This document shows, piece by piece, positions 63,156 to 64,000 of a DNA stretch of 64,000 nucleotides. Each line of letters begins with the position of its first letter. Position 1 is the stretch's first letter. The DNA is taken from NCBI RefSeq assembly GCF_004023665.1, contig NZ_SAUF01000001.1, forward strand, positions 682,001 to 746,000, given 5' to 3'. The notes under the pieces are model-generated. The model did no database searches, was not told the origin of the DNA, and saw nothing but the letters and a program-made list of their open reading frames with translations. Both the position numbers and the translations under genes were made by a program. This stretch comes from Afifella aestuarii. Its GTDB lineage: Bacteria; Pseudomonadota; Alphaproteobacteria; Rhizobiales; Afifellaceae.

Positions 63156-63754
63156 GATGGGTTCTCGCTGGTCAGAAATTTATCGAGGGCGGAAAGAACG
63201 TCTGCCACGACGGTGTGATGGGGCACGTCGCGCGAGGCGACCGTGAGCGTGGCGAGGGCGTAGGTGGGTTCTCGGCGGGCGAGGAGATCCGCCAGGATTT
63301 CTTTCGGGTTCGGTTTGCGCAAGAGCGGCCGGTTCGACCGGCGCCTGACACGGTCGAAAAGGAGATCGAGATCGGCCTTGAGCCAAATGGAGACGGCGTC
63401 ATTGGCGATCGCCTGACGTGTCTCCGCGTCTTCGAAGGCACCTCCGCCGGTCGCGATCACTGTCGGGCCGGTGGTGAGAAGACGCCGGATGACTTTTTTC
63501 TCACCGTCACGAAAATGCGCCTCGCCGTAAGTTGAGAAAATGTCGGCGATCGTGAGGTTGGCGGCTGCTTCGATTTCCTGGTCGGCGTCTTTGAAAGGCA
63601 GGTTGAGTGTCGCAGCAAGGCGGCGGCCGACGCTGGTCTTGCCAGCGCCCATCATCCCCACGAGGACGATGTTTCGTGCACCCAAACGCTCGACGACGCG
63701 TTCCGCGGCGCCTTCCTCGATGCGTGAATATTTCTTGCTGTCAGTTCGCAACAT
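63152..63754 (-). CDS. aroK: Shikimate kinase
   Basis: This 200-residue P-loop kinase has Walker A GMMGAGKTS at about residues 33-41, a shikimate-binding DADQEIE segment, an RDGEKKVIRRL region and a TGGGAF loop. The N-terminal 28 residues extend beyond the minimal kinase, as in other Hyphomicrobiales. It phosphorylates shikimate at O-3. The gene heads the aroK-aroB-CNNM unit and is divergent from the small membrane protein at 63866. Confidence 0.94.
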   Translation of the reverse strand: MLRTDSKKYSRIEEGAAERVVERLGARNIVLVGMMGAGKTSVGRRLAATLNLPFKDADQEIEAAANLTIADIFSTYGEAHFRDGEKKVIRRLLTTGPTVIATGGGAFEDAETRQAIANDAVSIWLKADLDLLFDRVRRRSNRPLLRKPNPKEILADLLARREPTYALATLTVASRDVPHHTVVADVLSALDKFLTSENPS

Positions 63755-63865
63755 GCCCCGTCCCGGCCCACAATCGGCTCGCTATAAAGCTTTATCTGTT
63801 GCCGTGCATCCCTTGAAATAGCAGCGGAAGCGGCGATAAGGGGCTCACGTAAACGGGCGGTTCGA

Positions 63866-64000
63866 ATGCCAAGTCTCTTTCGCTTCTTGTTTGTCATCGC
63901 GGTTCTGGCCGCGATCGTCTATGGTGGCATGATAGCGCTGACGCTTCTCGTGGAGCCCAATCCCAGAGAGATGAGCGTGCGTATTCCTGCGGAGCGGGTC
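63866..64000 (+). CDS. Small membrane protein, partial at window end
   Basis: The first 45 residues start with MPSLFRFLFVIAVLAAIVYG, a single transmembrane segment, followed by an EPNPREMSVRIP stretch. Short proteins with this pattern sit beside aroK in many Hyphomicrobiales, upstream of a xerD-type recombinase gene. The stop lies outside the window, so the length is unknown. No function is recognised. Confidence 0.7.
   Translation, partial: MPSLFRFLFVIAVLAAIVYGGMIALTLLVEPNPREMSVRIPAERV

Overview
The window reads as a chromosomal stretch of a GC-rich alphaproteobacterium, most likely of the order Hyphomicrobiales (Rhizobiales). The main pointers are the core block at the right (rpoH-type sigma factor, CarD, 7Fe ferredoxin, S4 protein and SUV3-like helicase; cobS-cobT; aroK-aroB beside a small membrane protein), an ExoF/ExoY/ExoP-type exopolysaccharide locus, and a striking run of GANTC (CcrM-type) sites. 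The species is not identifiable by reading alone.

Layout. 1-3064: right-hand edge of an integrated element, with an unrecognised gene, a tyrosine recombinase broken by one in-frame stop, and a 3' fragment of a tRNA-Arg(CCG) gene that looks like an attachment-site remnant. 3065-7710: an AT-rich leader and one large secreted-type RTX calcium-binding repeat protein with its terminator. 7771-18413: a probable Amadori-compound (fructosyl-amino acid) uptake and catabolism regulon. It holds a PfkB kinase, a FrlB-like SIS deglycase, a GntR/UTRA regulator, a FrlC-like epimerase, a CUT1 ABC transporter and a FAD amine oxidase-like protein, with four copies of one operator-like motif in front of its units. 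18822-35855: an exopolysaccharide locus that also encodes a minimal nonribosomal peptide module. A predicted glycoside hydrolase is followed by a leftward group of ExoF-like exporter, adenylation protein and carrier-thioesterase protein. Then come the ExoY-like transferase, the ExoP-like chain-length protein, Wzy, Wzx and two glycosyltransferases, two small proteins and a Sfp-type phosphopantetheinyl transferase. 35850-44643: an IclR regulator divergent from a tightly packed nine-gene operon. The operon encodes a UbiD decarboxylase, a DUF4392 protein, an Asp/Glu racemase-like protein, a CobD-like aminotransferase, a NitT/TauT ABC transporter, UbiX and a YhbP-like protein, and I do not recognise the pathway as a whole. 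45163-48084: an aldo/keto reductase and a split methylenetetrahydrofolate reductase pair. 48190-64000: mostly housekeeping genes.

How the genes appear to work together. The GntR sites tie the kinase-deglycase, epimerase and transporter units into one regulon. The phosphopantetheinyl transferase could load the carrier domain that the adenylation protein would charge with an amino acid. These genes sit inside a complete set of Wzx/Wzy-type polymer genes, so an amino-acid-decorated or peptide-associated polysaccharide is a reasonable hypothesis. UbiX would supply prenylated FMN to the UbiD enzyme of the same operon. The two least conventional systems here are the exoF-adenylation-carrier/thioesterase unit and the UbiD/UbiX-DUF4392-racemase-aminotransferase operon.
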